Assembly (NCBI GenBank): GCA_036924285.1
Contig: JAYKYS010000019.1
Coordinates: 3,410,001 to 3,474,000, forward strand
Source: Asterella californica
Taxonomy: Eukaryota; Streptophyta; Marchantiopsida; Marchantiales; Aytoniaceae
DNA length: 64,000 nt
Direction of reading: 5' to 3'
Below the pieces are notes generated by a model that made no database searches, was not told the origin of the DNA, and saw nothing but the letters and a program-made list of their open reading frames with translations. A program made the translations under genes and the position numbers. This document shows positions 1 through 11,301 of the stretch, one piece after another; the first letter of the stretch is position 1, and each line of letters begins with the position of its first letter.

Positions 1-217
1 CTTACACAGAAGGGTTATGCTTGTGGCTTCCTGCAGTCCACCTTGATATTTATAAAATGCATGGGTAACAGCGTGTCCGTTCTGTGAGGTTCAAGTCTCG
101 AGGTTTGGATTGTACTTTTGATTCGAAAATAGGACAAGGCTTAATCTTTAACACCACTTCTTACATGATTATATTTGGTCCAGCGGAAGAAATGAATTCG
201 GTTTGTGAGGTCTGCAT

Positions 218-260
218 CTTATGACGCAATCTCAGTCCTGAGTTGAGATTGCGTCATAAG
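218..260. repeat. Perfect 17-bp inverted repeat (hairpin)
   Basis: Two 17-base arms (218-234 and 244-260) are exact reverse complements around a 9-base loop. No coding region is recognised around it. The rest of 1-900 shows no gene I can support. Confidence 0.8.
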
Positions 261-933
261 GTGTCGCTTTTCGTGGTTTTCCACGTTCCCTTCTCCAGGG
301 GACACGGATGTACACGAGAGTTTCAGTTTGCGTGCTGGCTTGCCGTACAATGTCTAAGTCATATCGTCGAGTTTATTGTGATAATTTAATCCCTGTTCCC
401 GTGGTCGTACTGAAAATTTTACCTCTTGCTTGTCGTGTCTTGTCTGCATAATCTGGATACATCTACATAGATTCTGCGATGATGATGTGCACCAACGAAT
501 GAACTTAGGTTTAATTATAACAGACATTCCGTATCCTAGGTGCACCGACATGCATTTTTCATGGGCCATAAGAGAAGAGGGATTTTCGCGGGTCGTCGTC
601 ATTCAACTTTGCAACTATACACGATTCATGACCGAAAGTATTAACGCTGGAGACTTGTGCTGTCCAGAACAACACTAATGTTGGAGGAGAAAACCTCCTG
701 AACTGGCAACAGCTAGAAGTGAGGCAATAGGATGGTTATTAGAACACCAAGTAAAACCAAGCCAAACTCACATTGACGGTGGATTGTCATCGTATACATA
801 TGTCTGTTTCGTTCGTTTGATTCTAATCGACTCTTTATTTTTTAGCCTTCGTTCGATGCGAATAAAGAGAGAGGGAAGAAGAAAGAAGCTGGCCTCTGTC
901 TTCTCTGGAGTTCACTTCTTTCTGTTTAAGTGG

Positions 934-1760
934 TTAGTAATGTATCGCATTCATAGCCCAGTTAAGATAGAGCAACAACTTTCGAAGTCGATAGGGCACA
1001 GCTGCTTGATAAATAACACCGAAAAGCTTGTAGATATCTGCTTTGTTAGGATGTTGACCATACCTGCCAGACCGAGTATGCAGCCCTTGGAATTCCAACA
1101 CTGCCGATCGAATGTCCTCCTCCCAGCCGCTAACGTCCGTGACGACAAAGAGTCACTCCAGAGCATCCGAAACACTCCCCTTCTACCCTATTTCAAGAAA
1201 CCTAGTTCATGCTCATACTGATAAAACCTCCTGTGGATAAGCTGTATCCCTTGCTGCAAGATAAGCAAGCGTTCTCTCCGGGTAAGTGAGTTCACAGACT
1301 TGGTAGTTCAGTCTTATTCCAGGACCTGCATTTCCATTTCTGGATCCACGCGCACGGTCACTCTCACGGTCACTTCGCTAAGGTCTCTGATGAGATTTGC
1401 TGCTGCACTTCGTCTCGCAAACTGAACTTCCAGGAGACCTCACTCCAGCGTGAGACATGATCACGGAGGCTTTATTCTCTCTCCACAAGCATTGTGTGTC
1501 AAAATGGATAGCACAGACTGTTCAACTGCCGGAAGGTTGAAAAGGTTCAGCGCAGAAGCGTTCAGGTTTCGGCGTTGGTGCTCGCCCCTGGCGATGACGA
1601 CTTCAACCCTCTCGCAGCCATCGAGATATATCAAAAGCTGCATGTTTCTACACCGTTTTTGAATGTGTCACAAGCATTATAAGTTCTGGTGATGCACTTC
1701 TCGGCTAGCTCCCGCACGGTATTCTCGTCCGGGTTCAGCGAGATAAAGCCTTGTCCGAGT
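934..1760 (-). CDS. Unidentified multi-exon coding relic or gene fragment
   Basis: I do not recognise this protein. Three minus-strand segments read like exons. Segment a (1631-1760) follows a TTTAG acceptor and begins LGQGFISLNPDE. Segment b (1326-1421) is exactly 96 bp, lies between a TTCAG acceptor and a CAG|GTCCTG donor, and reads FARRSAAANLIRDLSEV and onward. Segment c (934 to about 1157) contains SGWEEDIRSAVLEFQGLH and ends at a stop. Segment a ends in a stop before b, so an unseen donor or a break lies between them. The exon chain is inferred. A segment similar to a lies on the plus strand at 2186-2330. The whole may be a broken duplicate of a host gene rather than a working locus. Confidence 0.3.
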
Positions 1761-2185
1761 CTAAAGATAACATATGTTCACTGTAAACAGTCGGAGTACG
1801 TGTAAGGTAGATATCAAACCTGACGAGATTAAGGGAACAAAAATTGGTTATTAACTTAAAATACTGTATATAATCCTTTCTTTCATCCGTAGGTGAATTT
1901 ATTTACAACGAAGTCTATGTCCATATTAGTATAAAAGGGAAGCCTGTCCATATTCCCAATATCTTCAAGTTTCCATACCGAAAGGTTACAGTTATGGAAG
2001 TACAATGTGTGTTGTGTGGTTTTCTTTCGATCCATATGCTTAACTTCGTTGAAAAGAAAATATTTGCCCCACTTACGTGCTGCCACTACGCTCTGTCTTG
2101 CGATGCAACATGCAATTTGGTATGCACTGGAAGGATTATTACAAGAATAGTTGCCGTTAAATAACTCTTACCTTTACCTCTTCAG

Positions 2186-2330
2186 GTTTAATATCTGCCT
2201 TACGTATACCGAATGAAACGATTGCTTACAGTGAATACATGTATCTTCAGGAAACTGGAGATCCACGAGTCGTGCCCTTGGACAAGGCTTTATCTCGCTG
2301 GACCCTGACGAGAAAATCAGGGAACAGCAG
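2186..2330 (+). pseudogene. Exon-like segment, inverted relative of the 1735-1835 segment
   Basis: This plus-strand stretch resembles the reverse complement of about 1727-1835. Both carry a similar intron-like lead (TCAGGTTTRATATCTRCCTTAC), a pyrimidine-AG acceptor, and a reading frame with LGQGFISL followed by D/N-PDE. A CAG|GTGTAC donor-like site follows the plus copy. The preserved frame in two diverged copies suggests descent from one real exon. The protein family is not recognised. Confidence 0.35.
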
Positions 2331-2689
2331 GTGTACTTTCTGTTTTATAGAGTTGTTATTTCCTTAGAAGAGGATCGGAAACTATGTTTGCTGTATGAGA
2401 TCTGCTATATTTCTCACAACCAGACTATACAGTTCTATAACAAACAAGTGATTTTATCAAAATTATATGTTCCAGAGTCCCATGTTTCTGTATTAAATTC
2501 TGGAAATATAAAGTCTCTCCCTCCTCTTGTATTTTGGAGTGTTTTTATATACGATACATTATCTCATGTATATTGTATATTCACCCTGCTTCACCCTCGC
2601 TGCTGGAGGTGCTTCTTAATTAAAACGGCAAAAATTTTGGTTTTCCAGCTTACAGTTATTGACCTTCCAGTCTCATTGCCATGCGAAGT

Positions 2690-2870
2690 TCTTTTTTTAA
2701 CTGCTTCTATCCTCACATTATTTTTTCCCTCATTGCCTCTTCCTCTTGTCCCGAGAAACAAGGCATTTCGGCATGCACGGTTTCTCTCCGCGAAGAACGT
2801 TTTTTTTCCTTCTTTTCCTTTTTCTTTTTTCCCTTCCGCCTTGAAAGTTTTTTCCTTCTCCCCTTATTAA
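2690..2870. repeat. Pyrimidine-rich low-complexity tract
   Basis: A T/C-dominated stretch with several runs of five to seven T. The open frames here follow from composition and are not treated as genes. Confidence 0.6.
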
Positions 2871-3096
2871 TTGTCTCTATGGCCGTTTCTGCTAAGTCTT
2901 TAGTTTTTGTGGCTAACCATCAACGCTGCAATATAGCATTGTACAGTTGGTGTGTAGGCCACTGGAAACGATAAGCGGTAAAATTTATTCCAACGTTCAA
3001 ACAGAGTGCCAACGGCAAACTGTAATATTTATTCCAACGTCTTCGAAGTCTTGTTTCCTAATACATGACAGAAGAAGCTAAGAAGCGTTGGAAATG

Positions 3097-4269
3097 CTAC
3101 AGTACAGACATTGCTGCTGCCATAAACAAACTGTTCTCGGTTGTGTGTCCCAAGATGTCTTCCGGTTCCATTCCAGCACCCCGGCAAGTAGGGACGGAGA
3201 GCAGTCTCCCTCGTCTACAGTCAGAACTACAGCACCTCGTACTCCGCTTCTCTCTCTGCAATGACAGCATAACCCTAGTTAGGCAAGAAGCAAAGAAAGT
3301 AATGAATGCAAGAAAGAAGACGGCAGAGTACATTCCATCGCTCGCTGGACTGTTGTATCTTGAATTAAAGCTGCAAAGAAGAATGAATTCAGGAAAGACT
3401 TCGACTGCTCTGAAGATTGGGCAAGGATGAGCAGGCGGGGAAGGCAGATCCAATGAGCGCTCCTCCTCCTCAGGAGTGAGGTTGGTGAAATAGCGGCGGC
3501 GGTCATCACGCTTCGAGAAGAAAATTGTGTCGATATCTGTCATGGTGATCATTTCAGGATGGACAATAGATTTCCAAAGTGCCTAGCTCCTCGCTCGTTG
3601 AATACCATTACCCATCAACCATTTGCAAGAAGGAGCATACTTCTCACAACGCACCATCGATCGCAAACAAATGCGGAGGGTACTGTCCAGAGGATGCCGG
3701 CATCTATACTTATTAAATTGCAAAGCACGCTGCAGAATATTGTTAGAGTTTAATTCGACCCTGTTTTTGGTATCAGCGGCCCCTAAAAGACGGAACAACT
3801 CATCTCCATCAGCAAGCATACCATCGGATATATTTTTCATGCAACACTTGTGATGTATCTCACATTTGTCTTTCATACAATAACCTATCATACCTACAAA
3901 AGTATGAAGGCCCCTGTTGTTAAACCTCTTGACGCATACCTCCCCTCCAAGCGGTCTAACAGTCCCCTTCCAACCCAACACTACTAAGACCCTGTTTTTT
4001 ACATCGATAGGGCTCGTAGCCTGCAAACACAAAACTCCATGGATGTGCAGATGGAATAAAGCTCCCCCTCTTTCCACCGAGATGAGAGCACTATCGCAAT
4101 GTTGCTGCAAAAAAGCACACAAACATCCCCAGCAAGAAAGGTCCAAATCGGCACCGATTTGAGCAACTGTCAGAGAAACCTCAAGAGTTTTCAGAGGTTG
4201 TCCTCTTCTGGAGCGAGGAACTGGAGGATTGCTCGCACGTCTGACGCGAGCGGCTTGTCTCATTTGCAT
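3097..4269 (-). pseudogene. Replitron-type HUH (Rep) endonuclease, decayed
   Basis: HUH endonucleases nick single-stranded DNA by making a 5'-phosphotyrosine link; Replitrons are eukaryotic transposons that encode one. From the ATG at 4269 the frame contains a basic lead, then SVERGGALFHLHIHG, with the histidine pair at residues 73 and 75 (4036-4053). GYCMKDK follows, with the candidate catalytic Tyr130 at 3880-3882 and Lys133. An ILQR helix and a conserved C-terminal block come next (ALWKSIV...DIDTIFF...RRYF). An in-frame TAG at 3583-3585 interrupts the frame between RARS and ALWK; the same frame resumes directly. Frame identity after about 3470 is unclear. No helicase is seen. A TAG stop lies in frame a few codons upstream of 4269, so any N-terminal part would need an intron. 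Family assignment rests on motif order recognised by eye, not on a search. A host-domesticated gene is unlikely given the stop. Confidence 0.65.
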
Positions 4270-4589
4270 CGGACGGAAACAAGAAGTGTTTACAACCTAT
4301 CATATAAATCCTTGTGTTGATAATCTTGCACACACACTTCAAAATGTTCTGCCTGTAGACAGAAGTAACAACAGGCTTCAAAAGGGTCTCATCGTCCTTG
4401 TGTCTAAGAAATTTTGGATAGCAGAAAACAGTAGACCTGCTGTCTTTGAGAATGAGCCAGGAACCTTCGAATTGGACATAAAGAAAAGGACCAATTATGC
4501 AGTGAAAGCACTGACTAGCCCCGGAGAAAGCATACGATATTTTAACGTAATCCAAATCTGGGAGAAGGAATTCAGGGGACTTTAAACAA

Positions 4590-5577
4590 AAATGGAAATC
4601 AACGTATATGTAGCTTCTACTGACTGCGAACAGTCCCGACGTGAAGCAAGGTCGGGTAGAAGCGAGCAAGGAACGAAGACGTGAAGTGACCGAAGGCATG
4701 AAGCATGAAGAAAAGACGAGAAGCGAGGTGGCAGAAAAAAGAAAGAATGCAAACCGTGAAAACCTCCCTTCAACGGCGGGACAAGACGGCAAGAAGACCA
4801 TTTGGCTAGCAAAATGAGTACCACAGACACGGATGAAACAATCGACGAGAAATCGAAAGGAAAGACGAGAAATCGACGACATGAAAATCAGAAAACCACT
4901 GCAAGTCGTCGCCCCGCCCGCTCCGCTGGTCCCACATCGTGAGCCAGCACCTCTTTCCAGAAAGAAGTGGTGGCTCACGACGACTCTGGTTTCTGACTCC
5001 TCCCGCTCTCATCCCGACGACAATAACCGACGGCAATCTAAACCTAATCGACGAAGCAAAAACAAGCAGCGGACGCATTTACTCTCGTGAAGTAGAGTCT
5101 GACGTCTCAACCGATCCCACGTCCTGACAGTCGAAGAATCACCGAACACGAGTGGTCGCACCTGCAGAAACGATACCGAAGGTGCAGATAGACGACGAGA
5201 CGTCGGTGCACAGACGTAGAAAGAGAAGCGAAAAAGCACACAGGCTGCAGAGAAGTACAAAGAGAATGCGATGAGGACGAAAACCAGGCAGGCTGCTGAT
5301 AGTAGGAAAGGAAGAAAGAGACAACGACAAGAGAATGATAAGAAAAAAAAGACCACGTGTAAACAAGCGGCAGCAAACTGCCACGATGCGCGATGCAAAA
5401 ACTGCACAAGAAGCGAGAAAAAAGACTAGGCGTAAACAAGCGGCAGCAAAGTGCCACGATGTGTGATGCAAAAACCGAGTCCGCTAAAGAGACGGCAGCG
5501 GACGATGTTCTCACTCACGCCTTCAACATGCATGCTGCACGATGGAGTAACGCCCTCAACGGAGAAAAAAGGTAAAT
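4590..5577 (+). pseudogene. Lys/Arg/Glu-rich coding relic, frames broken
   Basis: The plus strand is purine-rich and every plus frame gives charged K/R/E-rich peptide, for example MSTTDTDETIDEKSKG from the ATG at 4814. No frame stays open for more than about 90 codons. Two copies of a roughly 46-bp unit (5359-5404 and 5431-5476, 72 bp apart) encode AAAKCHDARCKN-like peptide, which suggests internal protein repeats. It lies divergently from the HUH relic at 3097-4269. It may be a rearranged N-terminal part of that element or another transposon protein. No family is recognised. Confidence 0.35.
4938..4981. repeat. Imperfect 20-bp inverted repeat beside the HUH relic
   Basis: CGTGAGCCAGCACCTCTTTC pairs with a nearly exact reverse complement across a 4-base loop, with three mismatches. 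It could be a subterminal hairpin of the neighbouring HUH element or chance. The element's termini are not defined. Confidence 0.5.
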
Positions 5578-5579
5578 AT

Positions 5580-8500
5580 AATGACCCGATAGAGACGTCG
5601 AGACGTTAGCGATTTTCAAAAAAGTCCAGCTATAAACGCGCATGCCAACCCAGTTTTTTGTAACGCCTGGTAGTTACACGTTTAGCGTTGGGATGTCTAT
5701 TCTTCAATAGTGGATTACCAAGTAAAATATTTGATAAATCATTATTAACTAATAGATTATAAATTTATATATTATTTCAATAGTCTTTAATGGGAAAAAA
5801 TATTTTTTAGAAACATAAATGGTAATATTTATATATTATTTTAATAATCATGGTCTTTGAATAATTATTTTTAAGAATTTAACCATTAGGTCTTTTCCTT
5901 TCTACACTTGACATCTTCACCCTGCAGAAAACATTATCGTATTCTTCGCTTCAGAGTCTTAAAAGTTCCACTCCCCTTGGTTCCACCTCGAGGAATAATT
6001 TAGGATTAAAATTCTAGTCCCCTTCGTTCTCCGGAAAGGTAGAGGACTAAAAATTCCACTATGTGGCTTATGGTACACATATACACCTTTTTCCTTGTGT
6101 TGGACGTTCCATATCTTTTGCCGGTTTCCAAATTCTTGTGCTTCACTGTGCATGTTATTTTCATTACTTTCCTTACGTAAAATACTTCCCTTACAAATTA
6201 AATTTCACTCGTAGAATAGTCATTTGTCATGATCACTACTCTTAATCATTTCAAGATGTGCGTCTTTTGCCGGTTTCCAAATTCTCGTGGTTCAGTGTGC
6301 ATGTTATTCTCATTGCTTTCCTTGCCTAATAAATCTTTTTGAATACTTTCCTTATAAATAAATTTTCACTAATAAAATAATCACTTATCATGACAATTAC
6401 TCTTAATCGATTCAAAGTGTGCATGATAATGTACATAGAGTTTTTTATCGACAAAGTTTGATAATTTACATGCAACAAGCACTTCTAACCGAGGAGAAGA
6501 AAAAGACAAACGTTTGCTCTAACTCAAAAATTTATCATCAACAACTGACTGAAAACCGATTTGGTTGCAAGTGAAAAATACGTTAACAACTAATTGGCAA
6601 CCTATTTGGCTGCAAATGAAAAATACATAAAAACGATTGAAAGAATATAAACACTAAAAGAAATACAACTAATTCTAGAAGAAAAGAAACTATTAAATGA
6701 CAAATATCTTAATTTATCTTTCTGAATTTATATAATATATAATTATATTTTCTGAAACTAAAAGAGTCAGTTCACTTCATCACACATGTCGCAGTAATGA
6801 CAAAACTCATAAACTAAACGTCTTAATGTTTATTCTCTTTGAATAAGCATTTTTTCCTTCCAACGAATGAAATTATTTAGTTAATAATTTTAATTATAAC
6901 TTAACCCTTCCAAGAAAAACTAAAAATATAAACTAAAAAGAATCCATATTTCAGAGGGTGAATGACTGACTCCTCGTAACTCGTGGAAAAGTAATGACAA
7001 AACTCATAGACAAAGAAAGTAAACTAAACCTTTTCTCTGAATAAACACTTTTGCCTTCCAACGGTAACCCAGAACCCTAACCCTCCCAAAAATTTTAAAT
7101 TTTCTTTTAGAACAATTTTTTATTTTTCTATTTTGAAAGCCGGGATTGACGGGGCAAAGCAAAGTGGCCGTCCGCCTCGAACATCCCCGAAACCCACCAT
7201 TGGACAAGATGGGCGCTGTTATCGATCTCTAATAGAGGTCGCGGATATAAATTAAAAAAATCCATATTCCCGAACTTCGTGGAGGGTGAATATCTTACCT
7301 AATAAAAGAATAAATGACCTATTCTTCTTGAGACAAGGATCGACATGCAAACTTGCACAACAAATAATATACTATTGTCGTGAACCTATTTAACACTTTA
7401 AAAACCACACAAGAGAAGAGCAAAATGTTCGCAGGTCCTCCTAGAATTATCATAGAAGTTAAATTTATTCGTAAATTATAGATTCGTAGATTATAGCTCT
7501 CCTTATTAGTTTGAGGCAGGTTAGGTTATCCTTACCACAGTCTACCATAACACAAGAACGAAAAGATGATACAATTAGAAATAGGGTGCCACAACTTATT
7601 GTTGGAGGTAGAATTTCATAAGCACCGCGATCAACTTTCGCACTCGCTACCTTCACCTTCGCTCAGTACCCCAACCAATACCTGGGTGGGGGATATTGAG
7701 CGAAAATGAAGCAAAAATATACATGCTCGATGAACTTCTCTGGAACTTCTTTCTTTCAATGATATCAGAAAACATACAAATATCCAATAATTCATATACC
7801 AAGCAGATAGAATCAAAACATTTTATAAATATTGATGGTTACCGAATGCCTGGAAACAAGGACAGACAAATATATAAACCATAAAGCATGAATACAAAGC
7901 CAAGCCGCGCTGCCAAAGATACAAGCCAAGAATCCTAACGCAGTTTACAGTAATAAACAGTGACTTTAATTTAGTACATAACCCGTACCTAACCCTTCCT
8001 TGGAAGAGGTGAATAATAATATGCACGGGTGCTCACCTTTTATAACTTTTTGTACGAATCAGATTTCGAACTACAGGTTGCGAATACGAGTAGTTAGAAA
8101 GCTTCACACTCAGAAATAAATAAAGCCGCAGAAGAACAAAGAAATAAAAAGTTAAAGGGACAACCTGATCAGAGAAAGCCGTTGCATCTAGGAGCTAGAA
8201 TCTTTTCCTAAATTGAACCGAAGTTGATTCGTTCATGCTTACCACCAGGGACTCTAACGTATCAAGATAGGCACACAAGAAGCCATGAAAAGGGGGTCAA
8301 CAGTTACCCCAGAAGTCAAATCTTTTGTAGAACCACGGACTTAATATTAAGAAAACCTAACTGGACAAGATGACATGAAATCATCTGGCAGCCATTACGC
8401 AATGATACAAGTCTAGGCTATAGATGTATCACACTTAAACCACAAACACAGGAATAAAAGAAAGAAAACGATTATTCCTCTTTCGTTCGCTTTGTACTTC

Positions 8501-8640
8501 AGGTCACATAGAAACAGCCCAATTTCAACTCCATGGTTCTCTGTCAAAGACTTGCCTGATTGGTTAGAAACAAACCGCAAAGCTCCTCGAGAGCTTTCAG
8601 TTCGATCCTCACATGTCCAATTTCATTACCAAATGGGAAG
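5580..8640. other. AT-rich intergenic DNA without recognisable genes
   Basis: Frames are short in both directions and no domain is recognised. The stretch contains a 149-bp tandem duplication (6114 onward) and a second duplicated block (about 6797-6860 resembles about 6993-7065). It looks like old, mutated repeat DNA. Confidence 0.6.
6114..6430. repeat. Tandem duplication, about 149-bp period, two copies
   Basis: Copy one starts TCTTTTGCCGGTTTCCAAAT at 6114 and copy two starts with the same bases at 6263. Similarity runs through the TCATGA...TACTCTTAATC motifs to about 6430. The copies are noticeably diverged. Confidence 0.7.
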
Positions 8641-10400
8641 TTAAACATTCTTAGTTAACGGTGCCTTTTGTGTGCCCCGCGACTGCTACCTGGCAAAATA
8701 AAGTTGGCACTCCTAGGCCAGGAACCTTTATACTCTTGTCTGCTTTAAGTGTGTCCCGTAATGGGGGGAGCGTGGTAACTACACAAAGGAGAACTGAGGG
8801 ACTAACTATATTAAAACTTATCAAACTTCTAACGACAAGGTTGTAAATCAAATCACACAATCTCAAGTGGAATTGACACATAACGCACTCCCGTGAAGGA
8901 TTGCAGGCCTGACGATCCAAACGCATTCTTCACTACTCACCCGAAAATAATCAAGGAGGAAACAGTCCTAAAGAATAAAGCTTATCTTTAACAAAATGCT
9001 ACATTGATGGCCTTCGAACTCGGGATACGCAGACCTTCACAGATCCCAACTTCAAGACTTTGAGCCTGTCACTGAAGGGACATGCTACTACTACCCATGT
9101 ACTCTGAGAATATTCAAGGAAGACCCCGCAGTACGCCACAATCATAACCCTTCCCGAGAAGGTGGAGTGGATCCAGTGATCTGAGCCGAGGTGAAAGCAG
9201 AACATGATACACGAAAATAACTTCCAACTCATATTTGAAATTCAGGAAGTTGGAAATGCTCGTGACTCGTCGAAAAGTTTACTCGATGACAGTAAGCAGG
9301 CACGCAGTACTGTTAATTCTCCCAATGTGGGAGAAGGATGTTACGCAAGGCAATATGGAGTGATCTAGACGTAAGACTTTTCTAGTGAGCATAGCCTTGC
9401 TGGCTCAGATGCGGTAGCGCGTAAGCCGTTCGAATTGCTAATGTTGGACCCACGTCTTGCAAGTACGTCTGCAGGTTAGAAAAAACTGTATCAAGCTGCA
9501 GTCTTGGTATTGGTAGGGTTGCGCGCAAATGCTGTCCAAGAGATGAAAACGACCAACATCAATACTGATGCCCTTTTTACGGACACAAAGACAAGTAAAT
9601 CCTCATTATCCAGCAAGAGTCAAAGTCACCTGAACTAGCTTCCCGCGTCCTAGAAAATTAGGCAGGTCAGATACATCATCACATGCGTCATTCTAACTGA
9701 AGCATCGTGTAAGTCACTTTCGAGAAACCGGCTCTGGGTCTTTGTAACTTCTTGTATTTCAAAGTCGATTTCAGACTGATTATAAACCTCAACAATACAA
9801 GTGAGCATAACAATACCTTGAAAGGTAAATATGTTCGGTGAAGGTAAAGCAAGATTTCGCCTACGATTGAAGATATGTCAATCACGCATGCATTGTCCTC
9901 CTCAACACGCTCTTTTGCTCTTCCTAATTCTAACAAGCTCTTGACTGGCCCCTCCAACTTCCACAGAAATCTGCATGCCGCTCATTACGTTATCCCTTGT
10001 AACAGCTCCTGCTTTCTTCTTGACGTACCCGAAATTTCGCACCTTCTGGAGCACTGGTATTGTTCGCAAAGTTCGACAAGAAGACATATGATCACTCCTC
10101 CGGTGCAGGTCGCATGCTCGTACGACACCCATCTGCGGGGAAGACCCGTCCTAAGGCATCAAAACACTCGAATCCTTTCCGGAAATGCAGCCCGACAAAT
10201 CAAGTGACAGCACATCCAAAAACTAGAAACCTAATGCCAACGTCAATCAACAGACAAGTCTAAATCACTGAAGAAGAAGACAAACCTGTAGTGCTGCGAA
10301 CAGAGAAGTTCCAATGGATAGTAGGCAGCCTTGTACCCTTCAAGACAAGAAAGGATGTAGTATCTATAATACTGCAGAGAGGGCAAAGGCTTTGCTCCTT
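8640..10400. other. No supported gene
   Basis: Only short open frames on both strands. At 9688-10132 (minus) some peptide looks weakly coding-like but matches no family I recognise. Nothing else is seen. Confidence 0.45.
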
Positions 10401-10476
10401 TCTTAGCCATTGTATCTCTTGAAGTTCCGAGCATCTCCAAGCGATGGAAGGCGATGTCTGGATTCAAGACAGGTAC

Positions 10477-10629
10477 CAGATAACAATGAGGCAGAACATC
10501 AACGCCACCCACGACAACCAGCTTCCCATCTATCACGCACTGCTGATGAAACGGACCAAACAAACCACAAGACGGAGTTGTTCCGTCATCGACTGGTGGT
10601 ACAAAAACTAAAAGTGATTCCACCAGAAA
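10477..10629 (-). CDS. Kelch-like exon candidate (F-box/kelch type?)
   Basis: A 153-bp minus-strand segment lies between an AAAG acceptor-like site and a CTG|GTACCT donor-like site. It reads in one frame and contains VFVPPVDDG, then QCVIDGKLVVVGG. The order Pro-Pro, a short loop, then a hydrophobic strand with a GG doublet resembles one blade of plant F-box/kelch proteins. No F-box and no second clear blade are found nearby, although the segment at 11074-11301 has the same orientation. It could be a gene remnant or a fortuitous frame. Confidence 0.3.
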
Positions 10630-11073
10630 CTTTCTCTAGGCGCCATCTCCCATATCCTCTCGACGATCATTATGGACGTGAATTTGTTTCTCCTTCAAAA
10701 AGGGCAAACTCATCGTCGAAAGACAAACTCGCATTTTGTAGCTCACGGGTACCTACAGAAATGTAAGTTTCACCGGCTTTACGGGATGCTTACTAGGGGT
10801 AGTGTCGCCGTTTCCCTCGCTCACTTGACCCTCCACTGCAACAGGCTTTGGTCAACATATTAACATCTTTTAGAACGAAGTTCACATGGCCCTTACATGC
10901 ATTACCAGATGACACTCCTGGAAGGGATAATTTCTGTCAAAACGATAAGCAAAATAATCGGCAATCGGCATTCTCTTGTGCTGTCTCTTGTGTAACCCTA
11001 ACGAGCTTCCTTCCTGCGCGTTCGGTTTGTCCTCATCTCCAAGCTCAGCTTACTTCCTTCCTTCTTAACATAC

Positions 11074-11301
11074 CTGCAAGAGGGTAAGCAATTTTGCTCG
11101 TATAATTTGCTTGCTTTCCACTGTGAAGCACGCCGATGTCAGCACATCTTGTGAACGAAGCTTTAATGCCATCCTTAAACCCGGAATCCACTTCTCCTCC
11201 TCACTGATATCTATCATCAGAACATCAATGAGAGTCAATCCGCGTGCTTCAGCAGCACGTTGCTCCACGGTCGAAGACATTCTGTCTGAACTGGAAACCA
11301 T
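11074..11301 (-). CDS. Unidentified exon candidate with consensus donor
   Basis: The frame from the ATG at 11301 gives 76 residues with normal protein character, including VEQRAAEARGLTLIDVL and SEEEKWIPGLRMALKLRSQD. It runs directly into a strong CAG|GTATGT donor at 11073. No downstream stop exists in the exon, so it fits the start or interior of a spliced gene on the minus strand, possibly continuing toward 10.5 kb. I do not recognise the family. Confidence 0.35.

Noticed and set aside
4181..4978. 265-codon minus-strand frame
   Set aside because: Composition-driven (antisense of the K/R/E-rich relic) and overlapping the HUH frame out of phase; no recognisable domain.
7070..7090. Telomere-like ACCCTAACCCTCCC
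   Set aside because: Only two short motif copies; not an interstitial telomere array.
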